Shown: one piece after another, positions 21,669-34,220 of the stretch
How positions within the stretch are numbered: position 1 is the stretch's first letter
Layout of the letters: each line of letters starts with the position of its first letter
Notes under the pieces: generated by a model
Database searches by the model: none
Told to the model about the DNA's origin: nothing
Seen by the model: the letters and a program-made list of their open reading frames with translations, nothing else
Made by a program: the position numbers and the translations under genes
NCBI RefSeq assembly: GCF_031755915.1
Contig: NC_083386.1
Span: forward strand, 12,648,001 to 12,712,000
DNA from: Ziziphus jujuba
Lineage: Eukaryota; Streptophyta; Magnoliopsida; Rosales; Rhamnaceae
Direction: 5' to 3'
Length of the DNA stretch: 64,000 nucleotides

Positions 21669-22106
21669 CTATCTACCACTTCTTTTTCCTCGGAAACCCT
21701 TCAGCTTCGTAGATGATCGTAGGCATTGATAACCGTTGCTGGATTTTGAAGGACCGGTCGAAACAACTCCGGTTCTCCTTTTTTTTTTTTTTTTAAGGTA
21801 ATAAATTCAGATCGCCGTTTCCTCTACCATACGTTCAAGTACCGCTGCATTTATTTTTTATTTTATATATATATATATTTACTTATGATATCGTAATTCT
21901 CGTTACGTTTCTGAAATCACAATTTTGCAATTCGTAGATCAGGTTTTTGATTTCTCTAACATCATAATGCTTTTTTTTTTTTTGGGTTGATTTGTTAGGG
22001 ATTTCGATTTGTTAGGTTGTCGATTGCACAAATTGCCATTGATTGCCTTGGATTGCTAGAAAAGTTCTAACTAATATTTTACCCAAGTTGAAATAATCAC
22101 TGCAAT
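21669..22106 (+). other. Possible 5' leader of PRP8-like copy A
   Basis: A CT-rich stretch is followed by a short open segment from ATG at 21712 (MIVGIDNRCWILKDRS), then poly-T and AT-rich sequence of intron-like character up to solo LTR 3. It could be the first exon and intron of the gene that continues at 25408. I do not recognise the peptide. Confidence 0.3.
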
Positions 22107-25100
22107 TGTAACATCCCGTCCGAAGTACACCAGAAATTTCTCAAATTTGACCAAGGTTGACCGGGTTTGACTGTCCTTAACCGAGAAGGGGTCAAATGTT
22201 GACTTTTTGTTCCTGATGGAGTTTCATTGACCGAGGTACCATTAAAAAGTATATGTTGTCATGAGTTTATAGACTAGTACTACGTCGAAAACAGAACTAC
22301 GGTTTGAAAGTTATGAGCAAAATAAGTTGAGGTCCAAACTATCCAAGGGGTGCCGGAGTTGACTTTTTGTTCATACAAAGTTGAGTTTTGACTCATGCAT
22401 GGTTGTGAAGTACTCGTCGATACGAGTTCATAGACTAGCTGTATGTCCGATTTGGACATGTGGTTTGTAAGTTGCGAACCTGTGAAGTTTTTCCAAGACA
22501 GCATTTACTATTCATGGATCTATATGTGTGTGAACAGTGGTGCCACGTGTCAAAAAAAGGGACCCACCTGTGAGTGCACAGTGGCATCCACCGGCGTTTT
22601 GACTGGCTGAGAAGGGGAGGGAGGGGAGAGAAGGAGAAGGAGGAGAGAGAGAGAGCTAGAGAGAGAAACCCAACCGACCAACCGCTGTTCACCCATTTCT
22701 GGCCACCAGAACAGTACATGTGCCACCATAGCTTGAAGCCCACCTGAAAACCGGCCGGCCAGCCAAAAATCACGGCCAACCGACTGTCGACGCACCTGGA
22801 TCGAGGCTTTTTCAGGCAGCGGTGCCGATCACTTCAAACCCAGATTTCTCCCTATTCCAACCTCTGTTTGCCTCACCACCGGTCTCGTTGAGTCACCCAT
22901 TCACCATCTACCTTCCCACCAAAAATCATGACCAGTGGCCACCAGACGTGCCGCCGGCGGTGGCGGATTCCGGTGACCACGGCAGCTCGTCGGGAAATCG
23001 ACTTTCCGGCAAGTTTCCAGTTGCACCGCCCATCCTTTTCCACTAATTCTGACCCTGTGAACCCAAATTTGGTGTCCAGTTTCCTCAATTCGTGACGGAT
23101 TGAGAGAATCAAGGACTTAAAATCCGTGAGCTTTCCGGCGAGATTTCGGCCACCTCGGGTCCGATCTCCGGGAGGTAAGCCTCAATCCATGATCCTCATT
23201 CCATAAGCTTCATTTCAATATATTACTTACAAATTTTGGTTAACGTTTGTGTTAAACCCCCCGGGTACCGGGTATTATTTACCCGAATAAAATATTAATT
23301 TATTTGAGTTGTGTAATATTGTTGTTTTAGGAGCACGGATGTGTCGTGGAATTGATCCCATGGAGGATCTTGGGTTAATTGCGTGCTCGAGGTGAGTGAC
23401 CCACCTTATAAATTAATTTTGGGAGTCAAATTAATTATATTGTGATATTTTAATATTTGAATGTTTTTATTTTATGTTAATTGTTAGATAAATTGTGAAT
23501 TAAATTTTGATGCCCATATTTGAATAAATTGAAATGTATGTTTTTTGATAAATTATGGAAATCTAGATTTTATGACAATTTGATATTTAAAGGAATTGTA
23601 AAAGTAATATTATTTGATTTATTACGGAAATTAATTGTGAATTTATTTTGATTAATAAAAAATGCATTTATATAAATTTATGCATTGTGGAAATTATTTT
23701 ATGGTATTGAGGATTTGTGGAATTAAATTATATATGAAATTCATGTGGGTTTAATATTATTTTTGGTATGATTTGATTTTAAAGATTTCAAGAAAAATAT
23801 TGATTTAAGTTATGGTGCTCTCAAAATATATAATTATGTCCTTGGAATATTATTTGATTGATTTTATGATTTGAGAAAAAAATTATTTGTATATTATTAT
23901 CGGTGGATTTATACTGGAAATATTAAGGAAAAATGTGGGAATGTGAGTTTGAAAAATGGTATAATTCCCATGGTGAATTTTGAAAAAAAATTGCGTATTT
24001 CAATAATAAATTTGATTATTTGTTCTAGATGCACTCATACAGTACTGGTGTTCTGTACTGTATCTGTGGATGAGTGCGCAAGTTATAATGTCTCCCGTAA
24101 ATTGCCATTGGACCGAGGATAGGCAAGTTTGATATTGGCCATAAGCCGCCCTCCTCCATGGCTGGGATGACGGTTTAAGTAGCGACGCTGTCGGGACGCC
24201 GAAGTGACCGTATGCAAGTTTCTCTCTTTAGCCTCCCGCCAGATAGTGCTCGGGACGCTGGGTATCATAGGGCATCACTAGTATATAGTGTGGTGCATCA
24301 AGTTATTTTTTCGATACGAATTTCAAACCAAGATGCTTTAAAATCGTATTTAAATTAAATGTATTTAATTTGTTTTATCATCTATTTCCAATTAGTATTT
24401 TCTAAAATATAATTATTCATATTTTATGTCACTTATTTTAAATCAATATTTTTAAAATGCATCTTGCCGTATTTTTATTATATAGATTGGTTGAATATTT
24501 TAAAATGAATTTTTGTAATATTTTTTACCACTTACTTTACAGGACTGTTGTAATTATTTAAATTATATTTTTGATACTGTTTATTTTAGTTTATTAAATC
24601 AAATTTTATGAATTATATATTGAATTTCACTTTTATGTTATATTTCTTTAATGCAAGTATTCTAAATTTATTTTATTATATTTCATTACATTTTATTCGT
24701 ATTTTGATTATTAAATTATTTATTAAATTAATTATTCCTTGATTTTTGGGGCATAAAGATTGGGTTTTGCGAAAATGTTTTAAAAGGAGAACCTTTCCAA
24801 CGGAGTGGATGGTAAGGGTTTTGAGAGAAAATATTATTTTCAATTAATTATTATTTATTTACTTATTTATTCTTAATTAATCAAATGCGCTATAATTATC
24901 GCTACTATTATAATTGTATAGTAGATAGGGTCACTCACTGAGATGATTAACATCTCATATTTCTAAATTCTGTTCCCCTAGGTACAAGGATTGGGAGATG
25001 TTGATCGTCCGGGGCGAGCCTGACGTCTCAGTTCATTGCCGAAAGTTCAAGAAGCATTTCTTCCCTTTTTTTCCTCTTAATCTTGTATTGCTTCTTTATC

Positions 25101-25407
25101 TGACATTATATTAATTTCATATTTATTTGTATAATGCTCTGTATACTGTATTGGACATATTTTATTAAATACTGTATTAATTTCTGTTATTATTTTGGAG
25201 TGCTGTAAATTTGTGGAAACAAATTGTAGTAATATTAGAGGAATAAGGTGCTGTTTATAGAAGTGTATTTTCAGTGCAGGAAATTTGTGGTAAGTCCAAC
25301 CCTTAGGAGAGGTTCTGTCGGATTTTTCATTGGAAGGTCCGGTAGGGTTTTCTTGGTATTAGGGCTTGTCTAGGATTCTGATGAGGAATTTTGGATGGGT
25401 CCTGACA
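22107..25407 (+). mobile_element. Solo LTR 3 of the long-LTR family (subfamily C), TSD GCAAT
   Basis: Begins TGTAACATCCCGTCC and ends GGATGGGTCCTGACA, with GCAAT on both sides (22102-22106 and 25408-25412). At 3301 bp it is the longest copy; extra AT-rich sequence lies between 24320 and 24740. After the GC-rich block there is a strong donor (GGAG/GTAAGC at 23175) and 156 bp later the acceptor TTGTTTTAG at 23330. The downstream donor GTGAGTGACCC is at 23392-23402 and its complement GGGTCACTCAC at 24928-24938. Confidence 0.9.
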
Positions 25408-25521
25408 GCAATTCACTTCTTTATAATGCAAAATCAACTACATAATTATATTTTTTTTAATTTTTTTTTTGGTTTTTCTCTTTTATTGGGTTAGTTTCGT
25501 ATTTTTAATTATTTTGAGTAT

Positions 25522-27054
25522 GTGGTTGATAATTTTTTGAATATGTTGGTGTATTTTATGCTTTGTCAGGAAGGTCTTCTGAGATTGTTTGTAATGGAGG
25601 ATGTTTGTCAAGCTTTAGGTCAGGAGTTGGATGCTTTGGAAGTTGAAACAATGCAGAAGAAGTTGGATGCATTGGAAATTGAGATAGGGAAGAAGGAAAT
25701 CTCTCTAGAAAACCAGTATTTGTCATTACAAAACTTTGGTGAGATGTTTAGCAACATTAACCAGATAACATGGTTTGTTGATGACACTAATGTGTATCGT
25801 GTTGCAATTCAGAAGACAGTTGAAGGATATATAACTACAAAACCCATAAATGGTGCCATCTTTATATTGAATCCGATGACTGGGCAACTGTTAATGAAGG
25901 TCACTTTTCGTGTGGCTTTTATTAAATTGTTTTAGTTGTGTTATTGATGCTATTCTCTCATATAGATATATTTTGAACCTTTTACCTCACAGCCATGGCT
26001 TCTTGCGGGTCATTCACACGAAGGAGTGGGAAGGACAAAAACTTCTTGGTCAGGTGGCAAAGTGGAAAACAGATGTAGAAGTTGCTGCTCTTGTGAGGTC
26101 TCTGCCTGTTGAACAACAGCCTAAGCAAATCGTTGCCACTCGTAAAGGAATGCATGATCCTTTGGAGGCTAACTTCCTTGATTTCTGTAACGTAGTTATA
26201 AAAGGATGTGTGCTGCAACTTCCGTTTCAGGCCTTCTTGAGAATTCGGAAATTTGGTGATCCTGTTCTTAAGGCTACAGAGCCACAGATGTTTCTTAATT
26301 TCAACATTTATGATGACTGGTTGAAGAGTATGTCATCATTTACTGCATTTTGTAGACTCATTCTCATCTTGCGAGCACTTCTTGTGAACAATGAGAAGGC
26401 AAGGATGTTACTAGAGCTTGACAATTCAATTAATGTTAGTGAGCCTCACTACATTTGGCCTTCTCTAACTGATGATCAATGGATGAAGGTACCTTACTGT
26501 CCTTAATTTATTCTTTTTCCTTGCAAAGTTATTTTCTATTAAACATATAAAATCATTCAAAGACAACCATTTGCCCATTACTTTTTTCTCAGTTTATTTA
26601 TTATCAGGTAATATTGGTTTGAATGAGCATGCATTATTTGGAATGTATTCTGTTAAACTTCATGATTTTTTTACTAGACCACGCGTGTGACCATTTTTAA
26701 GTTCTGAAGTACATTACTTACAATTTTATTTTTTATTTTTTATTTTTTTTCGGAAAACGTGTTTCAATTGTTTTGATTTATATTAATAAAACAATTTATG
26801 AAAAAATATGGAGAGTATTTAAACACATTTGTTGCACTTCATACTTGTCTGCACTGCAATTAATGTTGTAATGTATATATACTTACATATTGATATTCTG
26901 TGGTGTGCAGGTTGAGGATGCTCTAAGGGATCTTATATTGTCTGAGTATGCCAAAAAGAACAACGTGAATGCATCAGCCCTGACACAGTCTGAGATTCGT
27001 GACATTATACCTGGAGCTCGAATTAGCCCACCTTCTCAAAAAGCCAACAGATAG
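25522..27054 (+). CDS. PRP8: PRP8-like copy A: stand-alone RNase H-like domain, partial gene
   Basis: PRP8 is the large scaffold protein of the spliceosome. Similarity starts near 25736 (EMFS then [14 protein letters not shown], keeping the Asp-Asp-Thr of the RNase H-like domain) and runs to GQL near 25890. It resumes at about 25993 ([62 protein letters not shown]) to a GT donor at 26489. The last exon is 26911-27054 ([25 protein letters not shown], stop). The unrelated N-terminal part at 25522-25735 looks helical. The start is uncertain. The roughly 90-bp break at 25903-25992 may be an intron, but its ends are not clean. Lost relative to PRP8: everything before this domain and the Jab1/MPN domain after it. 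I saw no stop or frameshift in the conserved exons, so it may be expressed. Confidence 0.65.
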
Positions 27055-27640
27055 CATAGGTAATGGTCCTTTTTCAGTTGTTGATAATCTTGGATCAACC
27101 GAGATCTTAGAATTTCTTCATTAAAATAAATGGGCTATCGTTGGCAATGGTAGTGAGCCAGTGATTGTGTTGGAGGCAAATGATGTTTTGACAGGCCCAT
27201 AAAAAATTCAAAATTGGGCAACCTTTTGGATATATCTTTAATCTCTTTGGCACTAGCAGTCTTTAACATTACTAGATTGTACAGCTATAGGTGTACAATA
27301 CTATTGACGTTGGAAGTAGAATGGATATATGTTGTTTGGCACCACACATCTGGAAGACATCCTTCACTTTGATTATCCTTGAAAAATATCTAAACAAAAA
27401 TAAAAAATAAAAAATAAATAAATAAACACAAGTTTGCTATGTAAGATAAACATCAACAAGAAAAGGAAAAAAAAAAAAAAAAAAAAAAAAAGAGGCGGGA
27501 AAAAAATTGAAGAAGAAAACTGTATTCGGTCGAGAATTGTTAAAAAAGGAAAAAGAAAAAGAAAAAGCAATCACAGAAAAAAGAAAAAGAAAAAGCAATC
27601 ACAATTAGGAAATCAGTTAACCTTCACATGATGACTAACT
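27055..27640. other. Downstream flank of PRP8-like copy A, low-complexity A-rich part
   Basis: No gene was recognised. Poly-A with AAAAAG repeats occupies about 27460-27600 and gives meaningless Lys-rich frames. Confidence 0.6.
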
Positions 27641-28110
27641 ATAAATATAGAGCATGAAGGATCAATATTGACCTAGAAGTTTCTAGAATTAACTAGTATA
27701 TTCGATATACTTGGTTGGAAGTAGAGCATTGGAATTTATGAAAAAAAAAGAATCTAAAATTGAGGATGAGAGCAAGGACATAGTGGAGAAGTCTAGAAGC
27801 TTTGAGTAGGCCAAAGCAACCGACTTTGTCAAGTATAAAAGGAAGCTTTGGCTTCCCTGCTTGGTGAGCTACACAAGTGAGCTCCAAGGAGGCTCTCGGT
27901 TGGTGTGAGTGAAAGAGCTACTCAATTGAGTAGAGTAGGCTCCTAGAGAGAGAAAGAGAGAGAGAGAGAGCTCTCATGTTATAGTTAGTAAATAATGTTA
28001 GGTGTTTATGTGTTGGTGTCTAAAAGGTTATCATGTGCGTGGGTCCTGCTGCATATATGAGTATTTTATAGTGTGTTTATGTATTTGTTTTTTTTTTTAA
28101 ATTATTAATA
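27641..28110 (+). other. Possible decayed 5' LTR of the copia that follows
   Basis: It holds CAACCGACTTT (near 27820) followed by TATAAAAGG, then a (GA)n run. The 3' LTR of the element at 34161-34869 has CAACCGACTTT followed by TATAAATAGG and a GAGAGA run in the same order. The rest is not obviously alike, so this may be a diverged LTR or coincidence. Confidence 0.3.
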
Positions 28111-28515
28111 TAAAGGAGGGCGTATGGTGGTGACGGCAAATGACTCAAGATTGCCGATAGCTCACGTTGGTAAGGCAGCAATCATGCCTCGTTTTAGTTG
28201 CCATCAAGTTCAACTGCAAGATGTCTATCATGTGCCAGGAATGAAGAAGAATTTGCTGTCAGTAGCTCAACTAACATCTTCAGGAAATTATGTATTGTTT
28301 GGACCTGAGGATGTTAAGGTGTATCGAGACCTTAAAATCTCTGGTACACCAACAATGAAGGGGCGGCGATTGGAATCTATCTATGTGATGTCAGCAGAGT
28401 CTGCCTACGTAAACAAGACAAGAAGGAACGAGACATCAGACCTTTGGCACGCACGGTTAGGACATGTCAGCTACAAAAAGTTGAAGGTGATGATGCAAAA
28501 GTCAATGCTCAAGGG

Positions 28516-31484
28516 TGTAACACCCCGTCCCGAACCATGTCGGAATTTTTGCACGTTAACCGAGGTTGACCGTTGACCGTTGACCGAAGGGGTCAAAAGT
28601 TGACTTTTTGATCCGGTTGGAATTCTGGGTTGACTGAGGTGCCGTTACGAAGTACACGTTGGCACGAGTTCGTAGACTGGTAGCACGTTGAAAACGGAGC
28701 TACGGTTTGAAAGTTTTGAGCAAAACAAGTTGAGGTCCAAACTGTCCAGGGGGTGTCGGAGTTGACTTTTTATTCATGCAAGGTTGAGTGTTGACTCATG
28801 CATGGTTGCGAAGTGCTCTTCGATACGAGTCCGTAGACTAGCGGCACGTCCGATTTGGACATGTGGTTTGAAAGTTATGGGCCTGTAAAGTTTTTCAAAT
28901 ACTGTATTATTTTAATATTATTTTTTTTACACGCATAACGAGGTGCCACGTGTGACTCAATGAAGGTGGCCATGTGTCACCATGGTGAAATGCCACATGT
29001 CAACCATGTGAAAAAAAAAAAAAAAAAAAAAATCAAATTATTTTATTATTTTTGAATAATAATATTATTATTAATATTATTTAATTATTTCTTTTTCTTT
29101 TCCTTTTTCTTTCTCTTTTTCTTTTTCTTTTTCTTTTTCTTTTTCTTTTCTTTTCCCCACGTGGGAAAACACCACCACTTCTTTCTTTTTCTTTTTCTTT
29201 TTCTTTTTCTTTTTTTTTTCTTTTTTCCTTTCTTCTTCCCCGAAACACCAAGCACGCAACAGTTATTTTTTTTCTCCCCACCGGCCGTCCCTCTCTCTCT
29301 CCCGTGTTTTTGAATTCCGGCCACCCATAGCCCTCACGCGCCAGCCACCAAGGAAGCCCGCCACCTCTCGAGCTTGGCCACCAAGTTTCACGGCCAGCCA
29401 CCGCCGGACGCGCGCCGATCGGGCCGGAGAAGCCGTCGGCCGCCGGATTTTCTCTCTCCTCTTTTCTTGTGTTTTCCGGCCAGCCCACTCCCAATTGAGC
29501 CTCCTATCCCCCTATTTTGGGTCCTCTGAATCCAAAAATGGCCTCCAATCCCAGAAATTCGAAGCGGTTTGCGAGATATGGGGAAGTGAACACCGGCCGA
29601 AACTTCCCGACCAAATTCCGGCCACCTCCGGCGAAATTGGGGTCGATGGAGACCGGATTTGTGATCCTCGTTCCACGAGCTTCGATTCGGTATATCATTC
29701 GCCTATTTTGGTTAACGTTTGCGTTTAAGCCCCCGGGTACCGGGTATTATTTACCCGAATAAAATATTAATTTATTTGACTGTCTGTGAATTTTGTTCTA
29801 GGAGCACCGGTGAGTCGTAGAATTGATCCCGTGGTGGATCATGGGTTAATTGCGTGCTCCAGGTGAGTGACCCACCTTTAAAAAAAATATTTTTGGGATA
29901 ATTAATTGTATTTATGTGGTATTAATTTGATATTTGTAATTTCTGCTTATGTGGTGTACTTTAAATATAATCGGGAAAAAATATTATTTTATATATATTT
30001 ACCCATTGGTAATAAATGGAAATTTTGGGATCATTAAAAAATTCCCGATTATTATTTTATTGTGGTTTAATTAATTACTATGCATGAGCGAAGTGAATTT
30101 CGGTGGTTTTTGTACGTGGTTTTCAGTATTGATTTTCCGGGCATAATTGGGTTAAATATTTTACGAAAATATTTGTTTAATTTTATAAATTATGCCCGCG
30201 GTATTTTTATGGTTGCATTTCGTATTTCGAAGAAAATTGTGGTTTGTTGTTATCGCTGTTTTGTACCGGGTGAGTGGATAAAAATATGTGGGATGGTGTT
30301 TTGTGAAAATTTGGTATACTTCCCACGGTAATTTGTAAAACGGTACGGTTGGTTATTATTGTTTATTTTTAGACGCACTCACACAGTATTGGTGTTCTGG
30401 TGTATGGTGTATGGACACGTGGTAGTGCGCGGTTATTATCTGGTTTAGCGCACGGTTATTACTTCACCCGTGAGTTGCCATTGGACCGTGGGCAGGCAAG
30501 GTTATTGTTGTGCACAGCCGCCCCCCTCCTTGGCCGGGTTGATGGTTTTTAGCAGTCGGTACTGTCGGGACGCCGAAGTGACCACTGCAGGTTTCTCTCT
30601 TTAACCTCCCGCCAGTCGGTGCTCGGGACGCTGGGTATCGGAGGGCATCACCGGTATATGGTGTGGTGCGTCAGGTGTAATTGTCGGTGTAAATTGCAAA
30701 TAATGTTTAAACCCCAAAGGTGTTCAAAAAATTATTTACTATAATTTATTATAGTTTATTTATATTTGGGGTATTTATTTATTTATTTGTTGTTTGTTAA
30801 ATTATTTGGTCCCTTGGTTTTCGGGAAGTACGTATATCGGGTTTTGTGAAAATGTTTTAAAAAGGGGAACTTTTCCAACGGAGTGACTAGTGAGGATTTT
30901 GAGAGAAAGTATTACTTCAATTGTGTATTTATTTATTTATTTAATTGTTCGGTATTGCTTAATTAAATTCCCTTATTTTTATATTATTATTATTAAAGGT
31001 GTTCAGTAGTTAGGGTCACTCACTGAGATGATTAGCATCTCACACTCTTAAATTCCGTTCCCCTAGGTTCAGGTTGGAGACGTTGATTGTCCGGGGCGAG
31101 CCCGACGTCTCCAACCTTTTTCAAGAAGTTTTTCTTCCCTTTTTCCTCTCTATCTTGTATTGTTTCCGTATCTGTCATTTTATAAATTCCGCATGTTTCT
31201 GTATAACGCTCTGTATACTGTATTGGACGTGTTGTTTTTATTTATGCACTGGGTTGCTGCTGTTGTTTTATTTTTGAAGTGCTGCAATTTGTGGAATCAA
31301 TTTGTAGTTTGTGGGAGGAATAAGGGGATATTTTTGAAGTGTGTTTTCAGTGCAGGTAAATTTGTGGTAAGTAAATCCCTTAGGGGAGGCTCTGCCGGAT
31401 TTTCCGTTGGAAGGTTCGGTAGGGTTTCCCTGGGATCAGGGCTGTCTAGGGTTCCGGGGAAGGAATTCTGGACGGGTCCTGACA
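28516..31484 (+). mobile_element. Solo LTR 4 of the long-LTR family (A/B chimera), TSD AAGGG
   Basis: Begins TGTAACACCCCGTCCCGAA and ends GACGGGTCCTGACA, with AAGGG at 28511-28515 and 31485-31489. The first 1.35 kb match subfamily A (CTTTTT tract, G-box CACGTG at 29158-29163, and the GC-rich block). After the exon-like module at 29802-29862 the AT-rich part matches subfamily B (for example the TTCGGTGG and GGGCATAATTGGG stretches). Donor GTGAGTGACCC is at 29863-29873; complement GGGTCACTCAC at 31013-31023; hairpin GAGATGATTAGCATCTC at 31025-31041; acceptor CCCCTAG ends at 31066. Confidence 0.92.
29802..29862 (+). other. Exon-like module in solo LTR 4
   Basis: Same 61-nt length as in solo LTR 1, between acceptor TTTTGTTCTAG and donor CAG/GTGAGT. 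It marks the switch from subfamily A to subfamily B sequence. Confidence 0.6.
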
Positions 31485-31486
31485 AA

Positions 31487-34220
31487 GGGTCTTCCCCAAC
31501 TCGATGTCGGTGTCGACACAATCTGTGCAGGGTGTCAATACGGCAAAGCACATCAACTACCATTTGAAGATTCAAAGTTCCAAGCAAAAGAGCCTCTGCA
31601 ACTTATTCACTCTGATGTCTTCGAGCGTATCAAGCAGTCATCAATTGGAGGCATGCATTATATGGTGACATTCATTGACGATTTTTCAAGGTACGTCTGG
31701 GTTTTCTTTATGAAAGAAAAATCTGAGACCTTTTCAAAATTTAAGCAATTTAAGGAAAAGGTAGAAAGAGAATTAGGCAAAAGGATACAATGCCTACGCA
31801 CAGATAATGGGGGAGAATATACCTCAAGAGAATTTATACAATATTTAAGAGAATACAAAATAAGACATCAATTGACGTGTCCAAATACTCCGCAACAAAA
31901 TGGTATTGCGGAAAGAAAGAATCAACATCTTGCAGAAACATGTCGGAGCATGCTACATGCAAAAAATGTTCCAGGAAGATTTTGGGCTAAGTGCATGAAT
32001 ACAGCAGCTCATGTGATTAATAGGCTCCCTCAAGCAAAGTTAGGATTCCTCTCACCCTTTGAAAAACTGTGGAACATAAAACTCACAGTAAGCCACTTTC
32101 GAATCTTTGGCTGTGTTTGCTATGTGTTTGTGCCTTCTCACTTACGCATGAAGTTTGATAAGAAGGCAATAAGATGCATTTTTGTCGGATATGATAGCCA
32201 AAGAAAAGGGTGGAGATGTTGTGACCCTAATACTGGACGATGTTATACTTCACGAAATGTGGTGTTCGATGAAGCATCTTCTTGGTGGGCACCTCAAAAT
32301 ACAGAGTTGCCAAATTCAAAGGAGATTGAGGTCAAGCTGCAACAAAATATGGGGGAACAAGAATATGAATCATGCCAGCCAACAAATGAAGGAGAAGACG
32401 AGCCGACTGTAGCAGACGAGCCTACGATATCATCTCAAAGTCCCTGGCGGTCTGGTGTACATCAAGGAATACCAAAGAACATCGAGTCGAATCTTCAACA
32501 AAATGACGAAGAGACAACTCCACAACCAAGAAGATCGAGCAGACAACGAAGACCAAATCCCAGGTACGCTAATGTAGTAATAACAGAAATGGAGGATATA
32601 AAAGAACCTACATCATATGAAGAAGCATCTAAATATCATGAATGGAGAAAGGCTATGGAAGAAGAAATTTCTGCATTAAATCAAAACCAAACTTGGGATT
32701 TGGTGCCTAAACCTAAAACTGTAAAACCCATATCCTGTAAATGGGTTTACAAGATAAAAACTCATCATGATGGATCAATTGAAAGATATAAAGCTCGTTT
32801 AGTCGCACGAGGATTCTCACAGCAATATGGACTAGACTATGATGAGACGTTTAGTCCAGTAGCAAAGATCACTACCGTACGTGTTCTACTAGCACTTGCA
32901 GCAAGTAAAGACTGGAAGCTGTGGCAGATGGACGTGAAGAATGCCTTCTTGAATGGAGATCTAGACAGAGAAATTTATATGATACAGCCAAAGGGTTTTG
33001 AAAGCAAAACTAATCCAGAGTACGTGTGCAAGCTAAGGAAGGCACTTTATGGTCTAAAACAAGCTCCGCGGGCATGGTACGGTAAGATTGCAGAGTTCCT
33101 TCTTCAAAGTGGATATATAGTATCTTCTGCAGATTCTAGTTTATTTGTGAAGACTGAAGGAACAAAACTAGCAATAGTGCTAGTATATGTGGATGATTTA
33201 ATTATCACAGGAGATCATGAAGATGAAATCTCTCAAACAAAGAGAAATTTATCAGTTCGCTTCCAGATGAAGGAACTTGGGGAGCTCAAGCACTTCCTTG
33301 GACTCGAAGTTGACCGAACAGAGAAATGTTTATTTCTTGGTCAACAAAAGTATGCAAAGAATCTATTACAAAAATTTGGAATGTTGGACTGCAAGCCAAT
33401 ATCAACTCCAATGGAGGTGAATGCTAAGCTATTTGCATATGAAGGAAAAGACTTGGAGGATGCTACTATGTACCAACAATTGGTAGGAAGTCTTATCTAT
33501 TTAACACTGACGCGGCCAGATATTTCATTTGCAGTTGGAGTTGTAAGTCGGTATATGCAAAGTCCAAAGAAACCTCACTTGGAAGCAGTCCGACGAATAT
33601 TAAGGTACGTTAAAGGCACTATAAACTTGGGGCTTCTATATAAAAGAGGAGAGGAATGCAAGTTGGTTGGTTACTGTGATGCCGACTATGCTGGAGATCA
33701 TGATACACGACGATCGACTACTGGATATATATTCAGCCTTGGTTCAGGAGCAGTATCTTGGTGCAGTAAAAGACAACCAACTGTGTCTCTGTCAACTACA
33801 GAAGCAGAATATAGAGCAGCTGCTATGGCAGGCCAAGAAGGTATGTGGTTAAGACAACTACTTAAAGATTTACATCAACAAGTTGACTATGCAGTTTCTC
33901 TCCATTGTGATAACCAATCAGCAATACAATTGGCGGAGAATCTGGTATTTCATGCAAGGACAAAACATGTGGAGATACATTATCATTTTATCAGAGAAAA
34001 AGTACTGCTAGAAGAAATTAAAATGCAACACGTTAAAACAGAAGATCAAGCGGCAGACTTATTCACTAAAGCACTCAATATTACCAAGCTTACAAAGTTA
34101 AGAGAAATGCTCAACATGGTGAATAGAGAATCAATCAAGAGAGTCGACATTGAGGGGGAGTATATTTACATGAAGTATTCTAGAGAGATTCCATTCTACA
34201 TTAGTCTAGGTTTCTCTTGA
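31487..34220 (+). CDS. Copia integrase-RT-RNase H open frame (element remnant)
   Basis: About 910 codons without interruption. Integrase has the DDE-type Asp in HSDVF and in TDNGGEY and the Glu in IAERKN. Reverse transcriptase has YVDDL. RNase H has the DADYAG and TEAEYRA acidic residues. The frame extends upstream through the stop-free end of solo LTR 4 to an ATG at 31407, giving 26 LTR-derived codons. That Met is an accident of insertion, not the native start. A copia polyprotein normally begins with gag, absent here. Retrotransposon protein, not a host gene. Confidence 0.85.

Larger units (their letters stand above)
28111..34160 (+). mobile_element. 5'-truncated Ty1/copia element with nested solo LTR 4
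   Basis: The element starts within the protease/GAG-pre-integrase region at about 28111 ([39 protein letters not shown]) and is interrupted at 28516 by solo LTR 4. After 31490 it continues without stops to 34220 through the following: the zinc motif end CAGCQYGKAH, integrase (HSDVF, TDNGGEY, PQQNGIAERKN), reverse transcriptase (KWVYKIK, MDVKNAFLNGDL, the YVDDL active site) and RNase H (GYCDADYAGD, STTEAEYRAA, ADLFTKAL). The polypurine tract GAGGGGGAG ends at 34160. Gag and the protease active site are missing, so it cannot move by itself, though the integrase-RT-RNase H frame is unusually well kept. The insertion is flanked by AAGGG, and the joined frame is SMLKG then LPQLDV. Confidence 0.9.

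Noticed and set aside
20926..21716. Three staggered, nearly identical frames of about 94 codons
   Set aside because: They follow the 211-bp TRIM period, span LTR and primer-site sequence, and start at the same place in each unit.
27434..27631. Lys-rich frame 27434-27631 (+)
   Set aside because: Poly-A and AAAAAG repeat only.
29077..29494. Lys/Glu-rich frames over the CTTTTT tracts (also 45185-45711 and 49703-50107)
   Set aside because: Translations of simple repeats on the purine strand; no real protein.
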